64,000 bases of DNA, from contig JAPOOG010000079.1 in assembly GCA_026713545.1 (NCBI GenBank), positions 49,291-113,290 of the forward strand. Direction: 5' to 3'. Position numbers and translations under genes: made by a program. Positions within the stretch are counted from its first letter, which is position 1; each line of letters opens with the position of its first letter. This DNA comes from Bryobacterales bacterium (lineage in GTDB: Bacteria > Acidobacteriota > Terriglobia > Bryobacterales > UBA6623). Below, piece by piece: positions 41,705-50,005 of the stretch. A model generated the notes under the pieces. The model was not told where the DNA came from, made no database searches, and saw nothing but the letters and a program-made list of their open reading frames with translations.

Positions 41705-43064
41705 TAGCACCACCATTTCCGCCGCCGGGAGCTTGCTCCGTGGGAATCTTCTCGACTGGGACCTTGTCAGCCGGGGCCTTCTCGGCGGGGGGTTCCTCAG
41801 CCGGGGCTTCCGTGACGCTTCCCTCGGCTACGGATTTCTCTTCCACTTGTTGGACGCCGAAGCGGCTGCCCGGAACGACGTCTCGATGCTTGAATATCGA
41901 CAGGCTGTCGAAGAGCAAGGAGCGAGGAGTGGCGCTGCCCAGATGGTCGCGTTCCGCGAGTCTTCCGTGGAACCGTCCGTCGAGCAATGCCTGGTCCGAG
42001 GCTTCCAATCCGTGGGTCGCCTTCGGCGTCGTGGAGACGAGCGGCATGTCATGCTGCGACTCCGCCGTCGGCATCCCGCCGCTCACCACTGCCACTGGTG
42101 CTTTGCCAACGACTCCATCGATCATGTTGATGTCGATGTTGGACGTACTTGCGGGATTTACCGCCGCCAGGTTCGCTTCATCGAAGATCGTGCGCATGCG
42201 TTTCCAATAGCGCGTGATCGCAACCTGCCGCGGCCGCTCACGGTACGCCGCGAGAAGATCGGTGAACGCGCTGGCGCTGCTACGGGATTGCACGAGACGC
42301 TCTCTCGCCCTCGCTGTCGCACTCAGGATCACAGCTTCGGCCTGCCCTTGGGTGCGCAAGATCAAGCTCTCCTTCCTGCGGTTGGCTTGGCTTACTGCTT
42401 GGATGCTCTCCGCGACCGCGTCGCTGACGTCGCGAAACGCCTCGAACGTTTCTTCGATCGGCCGAACGTCCACGATGCTGATCGCGACGACTTCCACGCC
42501 GATTCCGTAGGCTTCCAAATCCTTGGTGACTTCGTCCCGCAGGGTGCGTTCAATGATCTCCCGGTTGGTCGTGAAAATCAGGTCGATGAAGTTCTGGCCC
42601 ATGATATTGACCATGTGCCCCCTCGTGATCATCGTGGTCAGAGCTATGGGATCGGTCGATACGTACAGGAAGTTCTTCAGGTTGCTGATCGTGTATTGCA
42701 GCACCACGTCGATTTCGAACAAGGCTGGATCGCCGGAGAGGATGGTGAAGTTGGAGGCTTGGTCGCTCTTGCTCGCTATTCGGTGGGTAGCGATTCTCTT
42801 GACCGCTCGGACGTGAACTTTGTCGATGACCGGAATGTGGTAATGGATACCGGGCTCGGTATGTTCCTCGATCACTTTCCCGAATCGCACGACGACGCCG
42901 GCTTCCTCTTTCTTGACTACGTGGAATCCGCGGGCGAGGACCGCCAGGACGACGGCGGCAATCATGAGATTGAGCAGACGTCCCCGGTGCAGCGAGACAT
43001 AGTCGAACGCCGCGTAGATGATCCGCGTGCTACGCGGCAGGGGCTGGCTGCTCATTTGATTCAC
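41688..43064 (-). CDS. HflK-like SPFH (band 7) membrane protein with Pro/Glu/Ala-rich tail
   Basis: 458 aa from a GTG at 43064 that overlaps the HflC-like stop as GTGA; an ATG at 43055 is an alternative. One N-terminal helix (~32-50) is followed by the SPFH domain (~52-230: EEAGVVVRFGKVIEEHTEPG, LEAYGIGVEVVAISIVDVRP). A coiled-coil helix (~225-300) then ends in the HflK-type YRERPRQVAITRYWKRM block. Residues ~305-458 are an extra tail, ending with near-repeats PAEEPPAEKAPADKVPVEKI. The tail is absent from ordinary HflK and may reach a partner protein. Confidence 0.8.
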   Translation of the reverse strand: MNQMSSQPLPRSTRIIYAAFDYVSLHRGRLLNLMIAAVVLAVLARGFHVVKKEEAGVVVRFGKVIEEHTEPGIHYHIPVIDKVHVRAVKRIATHRIASKSDQASNFTILSGDPALFEIDVVLQYTISNLKNFLYVSTDPIALTTMITRGHMVNIMGQNFIDLIFTTNREIIERTLRDEVTKDLEAYGIGVEVVAISIVDVRPIEETFEAFRDVSDAVAESIQAVSQANRRKESLILRTQGQAEAVILSATARARERLVQSRSSASAFTDLLAAYRERPRQVAITRYWKRMRTIFDEANLAAVNPASTSNIDINMIDGVVGKAPVAVVSGGMPTAESQHDMPLVSTTPKATHGLEASDQALLDGRFHGRLAERDHLGSATPRSLLFDSLSIFKHRDVVPGSRFGVQQVEEKSVAEGSVTEAPAEEPPAEKAPADKVPVEKIPTEQAPGGGNGGANDVAK

Positions 43065-44035
43065 CTTGCCGGTATCTCCTGGCTGTCCAAGTACTTGAAC
43101 AGCTCGCTGTCGGCCGGCAGCAGCAGCGTCGTATTCTTGTCGATGATCGAATCGTAACTGTCCAGTGCGCGGACGAATCGATAGAATTCGGGGTGTTTCT
43201 CGTATGCCTCGCCCAAGACCCGCATCGCCTCGGCCTCGGCCTCGCCGAGAATAGTTGTCGCCTGTGCATGCGAGGTGGCCATGATCTTCTCGTGCTCGCT
43301 GATGGCGAGCGCCTCCACGCGGATCGCCTGCTCTTCCCCTTCGCTGCGGTAACGTGCAGCGATGCGGGCTCGCTCGGCGATCATGCGTTCGATCACGCTC
43401 GCCCGGTTCTCCGGCGGCAGGGTGTATTCGATGATGCCTACCTTCATCACGTCGATGCCGTATTCGGCCTGGGCGATCGGCTTGATCCTGTCAAGAATTT
43501 CCTGCGCAGCGGTGCTCAGGTCTTCGTGTTCCAGGCCCAGGCTGACGAATGCATCGCGCGCCTTGTTGCTGACAACGATGCCGGTGCCCGACAGGTAGAG
43601 ATCCTCAAGACGAGCAACCGCGTTGCCTTCGGTGCGGATGGCCTCGACGTATCGAATCGGATCGGTAACGCGCCACAACATATATCCGTTTACCAGTACG
43701 TTTTTCTGGTCTTCTGTGATCAGTTCCTGGGCTGGGGAGGTGAGGTTGTGGACTCGCCGGTCGACCTTGTAAATCCTCGAGATCGGCCAAGGGAACTTGA
43801 TGTGCAGCCCCGGCTGCCGGACCGGAGGATAGATCTTGCCGAAGTGGGTCAACACGCCCTGTTGCGATTCGTCGATGACGTAAATGCCGTCGTACACTAT
43901 CGCAGCGAGTAGAAGGAGCGATATCGTGCCGCCGGCGCCCAGTTTTTTCATCGCTTGCGGCAACTTGCCTATCGCCTGCCGCAGCTTGTCGAGCGCCTGG
44001 TCGGCTTTGCGGATCACGTTTCTCACTTTGCTCAT
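43061..44035 (-). CDS. HflC-like SPFH (band 7) membrane protein
   Basis: 324 aa from the ATG at 44035, with AGGAG 8 bases upstream; the ATG overlaps the stop of the permease-SPFH gene as ATGA. An amphipathic N-terminus (1-36) precedes one helix (~37-54). The SPFH domain (~55-215) begins DESQQGVLTHFGKIYPPVRQ. The C-terminal half has the HflC pattern RARIAARYRSEGEEQAIRVE, ILGEAEAEAMRVLGEAYEKH and LLLPADSELFKYL. In other bacteria HflC and HflK form a large cage around FtsH; no ftsH gene lies in this window. Confidence 0.85.
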   Translation of the reverse strand: MSKVRNVIRKADQALDKLRQAIGKLPQAMKKLGAGGTISLLLLAAIVYDGIYVIDESQQGVLTHFGKIYPPVRQPGLHIKFPWPISRIYKVDRRVHNLTSPAQELITEDQKNVLVNGYMLWRVTDPIRYVEAIRTEGNAVARLEDLYLSGTGIVVSNKARDAFVSLGLEHEDLSTAAQEILDRIKPIAQAEYGIDVMKVGIIEYTLPPENRASVIERMIAERARIAARYRSEGEEQAIRVEALAISEHEKIMATSHAQATTILGEAEAEAMRVLGEAYEKHPEFYRFVRALDSYDSIIDKNTTLLLPADSELFKYLDSQEIPAR

Positions 44036-46332
44036 CGAGTTTGCTCCTGCAACGGCGGAGGCGCTACGGACCCTTTCGCCGATCTCTTCCACAGCGCCAC
44101 CCTGTCCAGGCTCCGCTGGTTGGGGACAATGGTTTTCTCTTTGTCCGCGAGCGCGCTTTCCAGCTTCTCGCGCCAGAGCATGTTGTAGAGGACTTCCGGC
44201 GCCTCCCGTGCAACTTCAGACACGGCCTGTATCGCCTTAGACTCCGCGGCCGATAAGGTTACGTTGCGGTAGGCCTCGCCTTTAGCCTGCTCGAGTTCGT
44301 ATGCGGCATTCCCGTGCGCCTTGGGCATCAGCGTCACCAAGTACTTCTGCGCATTGGTGATGATGCGTTCCCGGTCGTCTTGGGCGCTCGATATCTCCCG
44401 GAAGGCGTTCATGGTCTCTTCGGTGGGATGAATGTCCAGCAGGTTGACCTTGATGAGGTCGATGGACTCGAGCGCCGAGTCCGACTCTCGCTCACCCTCG
44501 AGGAGCTCCTGAACCTCTCGTTCCAACTCAGCGCGCTCGATGTTGAGGAGATGGTCCAGATCGTGAACCGACACGAACGTGCGCAACTCGTCCTTGAGGT
44601 CATCCATGATCACCTGTTCCGGATTCTCGGTGAGATAGTGGTAGGTATACGGATCCTTGACGAGGTATTGGATGTTGGCCGTGATTGCCAGAAGGTTCAG
44701 GTCTCCTGCAAGGAATTCGTAATGAACGTCGTTCACGAGGGACTTCACTTCGCGAACCGGCCATTTGTCGATCTTGAAGAATGGCCAGGGCCCCAGGTAA
44801 TGGAGTCCCGGCGACACGTCCCGCCAGACCACTTTCCCGAACAGACGGCCGTAGGCCACCTGACTCGGCCCCACCACCGTCAAGCCGGTTGACAGGAAAA
44901 GGGTCGCCAGCAAGATGCCCACTCCCGACTTCATCAACGTCCGAGTCGGGATCGTGCCTACTACGGGACGGTACTGCGCCAGACGCTCCCATGCCTGTTT
45001 CGAGCGACGGAGCACGGGTTTTATGTTGGAAACGAGGTCATCGTAGCCGCTCTTCAGCGCTCCTTCGCGGAATCGCCAGACAATCAAGGCAATGAGGATG
45101 AATGCGCCGGCCCACTCCACGAACAGAATGGCCGGCGACTCGGAAGCGGACAGGTTGACCGGGAGCGTCAGGCCCAAGGCAATGACCAGGGCGTCGATCG
45201 CGATGCCGAGAACAGTCGTCACCGCGATGACCCCTGCCACGTATATGGATGCGAAGCGGGTTCCGAACTGGCTGATGATAATCGCGATCGTACCGCTGTT
45301 GGTGGCCGGCCCGGTCATCAGAAATATCAGCGCGGCCCCGGGACTGAGCCCCTTGGCGACCAGCGCCGCAGCGATGGGCGTGCTCGCCGACGCGCAGATG
45401 TAAAGCGGGATTCCGACGATCACCATGACCGGATAGGAAATCCAGCGCGCGTATTCGCTCGACATCAGGTTGTCCGGAATCACCAGGAAGAGCACTCCGC
45501 CGAGAGCGACGCCTACCAGCAACGCAAACAGAATGTCGTCCGCCACTTCGACAAAGCCGTAGCGGAAGACATGCCTGATAACCTTGCCGAGGCTCACTTC
45601 ATCGGTTTCGGCGCTCCCATCTGCAGCTTGAGCGTCAGAGGCCTTGTCTTCGGGCGGTTGGCGATAGAAATCCGGCTTGACCCACGAAGTGGCCTTGACG
45701 CCGCCTACTTTTCCAGCAGTTCTCCGGGTGAATTTGCGCAGCCAGCCGAGCAGCATGGCTTTCAGTTGCGACGGATTCACGTAACAGTCTTCAGAGGCTG
45801 TCATCAGTGGCGTGTGCGCACCATGATCGTGGTCGCAACTGCCGTGATCGTGCCCGCAATCATCGTCTGCATGGGCTTGGTCGTGGTGTCCGTCCGGTTT
45901 CGGTTCGTGGCTGTCGTCTCTGATCAATCCGATGCAGAAGATGCCCGTGACGACGGCCGTGACGAAGCTCACGATCGGTCTGACGACGGCCGCCACGAAC
46001 CCGAAGAACGCATGCGTGACCAGTATCGAATCCGCGCCTGTCTCGGGCGCGGTGATGAGGAACGACACGCAGGACGAGCGGGACGCCCCTTTCTTCCGCA
46101 TTTCCGCCACTACGGGTACGACGGAGCAACTGCACAGCGGAATGGGCACGCCGACCGCCGCGCTCGTGCAAACCGACTTCAGGCTATCGTCGCTCAGCCA
46201 TCTGAGGATTGCGGTTCGCGAGATCAGTACGTGGATGAGCCCCGCCAGGAAAAGCCCCAGCAGCAGCATCGGCGAGAGGACCAGAAACGATGCCCAGAGA
46301 AAGTCGAATAGCCGAATCGCTGCGTCTAACAT
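44032..46332 (-). CDS. Fusion of a DUF318/SO_0444-type metal permease with an HflK-like SPFH domain
   Basis: 766 aa. Residues 1-~420 form a two-fold pseudo-symmetric permease of about ten helices. Its paired signatures are VPIPLCSCSVVPVVAEMRKK (62-81) with FLITAPETGADSI, and GIPLYICASASTPIAAALVA (308-327) with MTGPATNSGTIAI. The Cys67-Ser-Cys69 motif and the His/Asp loop at ~141-173 (DCGHDHGSCDHDHG) resemble SO_0444 Cu/Zn exporters. After a further helix (~466-486), residues 487-~740 are an SPFH domain with coiled coil: VVGPSQVAYGRLFGKVVWRD, VNLLDIHPTEETMNAFREIS, LYNMLWREKLESAL. No frameshift is visible across the junction. It heads a five-gene operon with two more SPFH genes. Confidence 0.85.
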   Translation of the reverse strand: MLDAAIRLFDFLWASFLVLSPMLLLGLFLAGLIHVLISRTAILRWLSDDSLKSVCTSAAVGVPIPLCSCSVVPVVAEMRKKGASRSSCVSFLITAPETGADSILVTHAFFGFVAAVVRPIVSFVTAVVTGIFCIGLIRDDSHEPKPDGHHDQAHADDDCGHDHGSCDHDHGAHTPLMTASEDCYVNPSQLKAMLLGWLRKFTRRTAGKVGGVKATSWVKPDFYRQPPEDKASDAQAADGSAETDEVSLGKVIRHVFRYGFVEVADDILFALLVGVALGGVLFLVIPDNLMSSEYARWISYPVMVIVGIPLYICASASTPIAAALVAKGLSPGAALIFLMTGPATNSGTIAIIISQFGTRFASIYVAGVIAVTTVLGIAIDALVIALGLTLPVNLSASESPAILFVEWAGAFILIALIVWRFREGALKSGYDDLVSNIKPVLRRSKQAWERLAQYRPVVGTIPTRTLMKSGVGILLATLFLSTGLTVVGPSQVAYGRLFGKVVWRDVSPGLHYLGPWPFFKIDKWPVREVKSLVNDVHYEFLAGDLNLLAITANIQYLVKDPYTYHYLTENPEQVIMDDLKDELRTFVSVHDLDHLLNIERAELEREVQELLEGERESDSALESIDLIKVNLLDIHPTEETMNAFREISSAQDDRERIITNAQKYLVTLMPKAHGNAAYELEQAKGEAYRNVTLSAAESKAIQAVSEVAREAPEVLYNMLWREKLESALADKEKTIVPNQRSLDRVALWKRSAKGSVAPPPLQEQTR

Positions 46333-47129
46333 CTCCGAGACGGCCTCATTTCCTTGTTCACTCGCCCCCGCAACAACTCCGCTTGTCGATGGCTCCGGAA
46401 AGAATTGTTGTCAGGTTCGCGTGGGTTCTCGAATTCGGTAGCTTTGGGAACCGCAGGGCTTCCGAAACACATGCACTGAATGGCTCTTGATCGGGTGCAT
46501 TGTAACACCGCACACTGCTCACTTCAATTTTCTGATGGCGAGTAGGGTGAAGATTGCGAGGAGACTGAGCAAATCGGCTTCACGTATACGACTGGCTAGA
46601 GAGTGTGCGATGTCTGCAGCGAGGCTCACGAAACACGGGCACGGCATGCATCTGCTAACGAGGAGTTGTTCTGGACTGTCCGGCGCAGCAACCCCGCTAA
46701 GGCTGATTCCGATGGTTTCACGCCCGACAGGCGCTCCCTGTCGCCGCACCCGATGAGTGATGGGATCGCCTCATCGGGCGCCTTCCTTCGCCGTCGAACC
46801 GCGGTGCAAGCTCTACCAATGCTCAGCATCCTTCGTGGGTCAGCCGGCTATACGGAGACTGCTCTGCCGACTGGCCCCAAGCAAACCCTGCTCGAACGGA
46901 AGCTGACCATCTCGACGGTAATATCAAACCGTCGACGGGAGAGTCGGCGGACGTGCCGCTCGTTCAGCGACAATGGATTCGTGCGCAAGACCTGGGGACC
47001 CGGTATGGCAATTCGGGGCCGCGTGAAATAGTGGGCTCCATGGCCTGGCGAGATAAGGTGAGCTCCAAACTGATGGCCCGCCCTTTGTCCCCAAGCTGTG
47101 CGCGCTTTGAGGAGGGCTATAAATCGGTC
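46333..47129. other. Divergent control region between the SPFH-permease operon and czcC
   Basis: About 800 bases with no supported gene, although frames up to 142 codons occur. It holds a 9-base perfect inverted repeat (46749-46778). The GAGGAGGG at 47110-47117 precedes czcC. No ArsR, MerR, Fur or CzcRS regulator gene is encoded here or elsewhere in the island. Confidence 0.4.
46749..46778. promoter_or_regulatory. 9-base perfect inverted repeat in the divergent control region
   Basis: CCCGATGAG at 46749-46757 and CTCATCGGG at 46770-46778 are separated by 12 bases. The centre-to-centre spacing of 21 bases is two helical turns, compatible with a dimeric regulator binding between the two metal operons. 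No T-tract is present. Confidence 0.35.
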
Positions 47130-48407
47130 ATGGAGAAACGAATGTTCGCAGTCCTTGCGGCGATTACTTTGCCGCTTCTGGCCAACGAACTTTTGGCCCA
47201 GAACGAACCGATCCCCAAAATCCTGACTTTGGAACAGGCAGTCGAGTTGGCGCTGACACGCAATCCAACACTCATGGCGGCTCGCAACAGCATCGAAATG
47301 GCGGAAGCGGATGTCGTCAGCGCCGGGTTGCATCCCAATCCCGCCGTTTCTTTCGAGTCGGAGAGCTATCCCTATTTCCGTCCCAATCCTGGCCCGTTCT
47401 TCAGCAATCAGGAAATCACGGCACGCTTCGACTACGAGATCCAAACCAAGCGCCGCCTCAAGCTGGGAACCGAGGCGGCGGAGGTCTCCATTCGGAGAGA
47501 AGCGGCGATGTTCGATGACACGGCGCGCCGCTTGCGGCTCGAGGTCCGAGTGGCCTATTACCAGGTCTTGCTCGCGGAATCGAATCGGCGGCTGGCCCAG
47601 GCGATCCTGGATCAGACCGATCAGGTCATCGCCTTGAATCGCACTCGCTTCGAGGAAGGCGAGATCTCCGGCTTGGAACTGACTCGTATCGAAGTCGAAC
47701 GCCTTCGATTTGCCGACGACCTGTTTCAGGTCCGCTTGGAGTCTCAGAATGCCAAAGCCTCCCTGCTCGCTCTGCTGAACGCCCCTGACCTCGCGGTGGA
47801 TCTACAGGTGCGGGGAGACTTGAACGAGATGCCCTACTTGGGAATCCCGCTTGCCGCCAGCGGTGCCGATGTCCTTCGGATGGCGAACAATCAACGCCCG
47901 GACATGCGCGCGGCGATGGCGGAAATCGAGCGCTCCTCCGCACAGAACCGTCTGCAGCGCGCCATCGCATCTCCGAACATTACGGTTGGAGGCGGGTACA
48001 AGCGTGACGGTCCGGATCACAGCTTGGTGGCGGGTATAACGGTTCCGCTTAACATCTTCGACCGCAATCAGGGTGAGATCCTGCGTTCGGAGGCAGAAAT
48101 GCGGCAAGCCGCGAATCTCTTCGCGGAAGTGCGAAACCGCATTGCGCTGGAAGTTCGGCAGGCCTATAACGCTGTTCAGATAAATCGGGAACGGGTCGAG
48201 TACATCCGAACGCAGCAGGTCCAGCAAGCGGAGGAGGCGAGTCGTGTGACCCTTGCCGCATACCGGCTTGGCGGAGCGCCTCTGATGAACTATCTTGATG
48301 CACAGCGCCGATATCGCGATACGATGCGGGTCTTGAACCAGGCACTGTTCGACGAGCGTGTCAGCATGTTCGCTCTAGCCGCTGCGATCGGTGAGGGACA
48401 AGAATAG
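47130..48407 (+). CDS. czcC: CzcC-like TolC-family outer-membrane channel
   Basis: 425 aa from the ATG at 47130 (MEKRMFAVLAAITLPLLANE, signal peptide to about LLAQ). An alternative ATG at 47142 has a better-spaced GGAG. Two outer-membrane-efflux repeats follow the TolC plan: LTLEQAVELALTRNPTLMAA with its long coiled coil and RLRLEVRVAYYQVLLAE, then the second repeat to NAVQINRERVEYIRTQQVQQ. It forms the exit duct for the Czc pump. The TAG stop overlaps the GTG of the next adaptor gene (TAGTG). Confidence 0.88.
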   Translation: MEKRMFAVLAAITLPLLANELLAQNEPIPKILTLEQAVELALTRNPTLMAARNSIEMAEADVVSAGLHPNPAVSFESESYPYFRPNPGPFFSNQEITARFDYEIQTKRRLKLGTEAAEVSIRREAAMFDDTARRLRLEVRVAYYQVLLAESNRRLAQAILDQTDQVIALNRTRFEEGEISGLELTRIEVERLRFADDLFQVRLESQNAKASLLALLNAPDLAVDLQVRGDLNEMPYLGIPLAASGADVLRMANNQRPDMRAAMAEIERSSAQNRLQRAIASPNITVGGGYKRDGPDHSLVAGITVPLNIFDRNQGEILRSEAEMRQAANLFAEVRNRIALEVRQAYNAVQINRERVEYIRTQQVQQAEEASRVTLAAYRLGGAPLMNYLDAQRRYRDTMRVLNQALFDERVSMFALAAAIGEGQE

Positions 48408-49696
48408 TGAGCACCCGTAGCTCCAGGCTCTTTGCCGTCGGATGGGCCGGACCCATCTCCCTGCTAGCTCTTGGAACGGCGCTGGGCTATCTGGGCTACC
48501 CCTGGATTGCGCCCTTCGGAGACGAAGTGAGCCTTGAAAATACGCACCTCCACGGTGACGAAAGTGATGAAGCAGATGACAGGGGCATTGTGCGCATCCC
48601 TCACGACGTCCAGATCTCAAACGGACTGGAAATACGTCGGGCCGAGGTTCGCCCATTCGAGTCGCCCTTGCATGTCACGGGGACCGTCTCTGCCGACCAG
48701 ACGCGTGTGGCACGTATCCGACCTCTGGCGCGTGGCGTCGTCGACCAAGTCTTCGTGCAACTGGGTAACCGGGTCAACCAGGGAGACCCGCTCCTCAGCT
48801 ACGACAATATCGACCTCGGTTTGGCTATCGGTGAGTTCCGCGCGGCAAACGCAGACCTTAGGAGCACCCGCACGAATCTCGAAGTCAGCGAGACGATACT
48901 CGCACGCAGCCGCGAAATGCTGGAGGTTGAAGCAGTTGCGCGGACGGAGCACGATGTCGTCGAAGCCGAGTATCGGTCCGCTCAGGCGCAGGTCGATAGC
49001 GTGCGGGCTCTCGTCGCAAAGTTCGAAGAACAACTCCACCGATTCGGATTGACCGAAGAAGACCTGGACCGGTTAACCCAGGGAGAGGATCCCGACTACC
49101 ACCGAACCGTTTCGCACGCCACACTGCGTACCCCGTCTTCAGGGATTGTGACTGCTTACGACGTCGGACATGGAGAGGTCATCGACCCCTCCAGTGAGTT
49201 GTTGACGGTCACGGACATATCCGTCGTTTGGGTTCTCGCCGGTGTCAGCGAACGAGACTTGAGCGCGGTCCGCGTCGGCAAGCCGGTGTCGATTCTCGTT
49301 TCAACGTACCCGGGAGAGTCCTTTCGCGGACGCATCGCCCACACCGGTGACATGGTGGAGCAAGAAAGCCGCACGGCACGAGTCCGATGCGTAGTAAGGA
49401 ATCCGGATGGACGCTTGAAGGTCGGAATGTTCGCTACGGTCGACATTCCATCGGGACGCACGTATGATGCGCTCGCGGTTCCGTCCGAGGCCGTTCAGAA
49501 CATCCACGGACGGCCGGTCGTCTTCGTACGGCGGTCGGGTGCCGAGTTCGAACTGCGCCATGTCGAAACCAGTCTCAAATCGGACGGCTGGGTCGAAATA
49601 TTGAGCGGAGTCAGCGCCGGTGACGCGGTAATCGCAGGAGGCAGTGCGCTCGCGAAGGCCGAGGCTCTTCGCGATGAGCCGGGCGGCGCGCACTAG
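48407..49696 (+). CDS. CzcB-type periplasmic adaptor, copy 2
   Basis: 429 aa from the GTG at 48407. An N-terminal anchor (GPISLLALGTALGYLGYPW) precedes a short His/Asp/Glu linker (NTHLHGDESDEADD), then the same domain order as the adaptor at 36190: VSADQTRVARIRPLARGVVD, coiled-coil hairpin, KFEEQLHRFGLTEEDLDRL, beta-barrel, and a terminal domain with LKSDGWVEILSGVSAGDAVI. No czcA follows it, so it must share the CzcA at 33094 or act with the permease-SPFH system. It arose from the same ancestor as copy 1 but has diverged substantially. Confidence 0.88.
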   Translation: MSTRSSRLFAVGWAGPISLLALGTALGYLGYPWIAPFGDEVSLENTHLHGDESDEADDRGIVRIPHDVQISNGLEIRRAEVRPFESPLHVTGTVSADQTRVARIRPLARGVVDQVFVQLGNRVNQGDPLLSYDNIDLGLAIGEFRAANADLRSTRTNLEVSETILARSREMLEVEAVARTEHDVVEAEYRSAQAQVDSVRALVAKFEEQLHRFGLTEEDLDRLTQGEDPDYHRTVSHATLRTPSSGIVTAYDVGHGEVIDPSSELLTVTDISVVWVLAGVSERDLSAVRVGKPVSILVSTYPGESFRGRIAHTGDMVEQESRTARVRCVVRNPDGRLKVGMFATVDIPSGRTYDALAVPSEAVQNIHGRPVVFVRRSGAEFELRHVETSLKSDGWVEILSGVSAGDAVIAGGSALAKAEALRDEPGGAH

Positions 49697-49979
49697 ATTA
49701 GCGGACTGTCCTGAAATAACTATTGTTCCGGGGAGTCAGCTTCTAAAGTCTACCTCTTGAAGTCGATCCTATCCGTTTCACACAACAAGGACGTACTGAT
49801 CTTGAAAAGGTCGTCCGATCACCATCGCTATCGGCCGGGTTTAGTCTATGTCCCAAAACCTCCCCGGAGTCGACGGTAACCTGGACGCTATGCACGTTCA
49901 CACAAATACTTATTGGCATGGGCCCCTGAAGTCTGAAGATCCGGCGGCCGGCCACGATGTTGCCCGCTTTGCGGCTTGA
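49697..49979. other. Intergenic region after the second adaptor gene
   Basis: No gene or repeat recognised; it is the likely promoter area of the Gfo/Idh/MocA gene. Confidence 0.3.
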
Positions 49980-49998
49980 AGTGTCTTTGCGAGACACT
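49980..49998 (+). promoter_or_regulatory. Stem-loop over the ribosome-binding region of the Gfo/Idh/MocA gene
   Basis: AGTGTCT, loop TTGCG, AGACACT: a perfect 7-base inverted repeat ending 7 bases before the ATG at 50006. There is no other Shine-Dalgarno sequence, so the stem would cover the ribosome landing site. It may lower or regulate translation. Confidence 0.4.
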
Positions 49999-50005
49999 GT
50001 CCTGC

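Noticed and set aside
46519..46749. 76-codon leftward frame with a hydrophobic C-terminus just upstream of the permease-SPFH gene
   Set aside because: No start signal, no convincing helix topology and no recognised family. Possible but unsupported.
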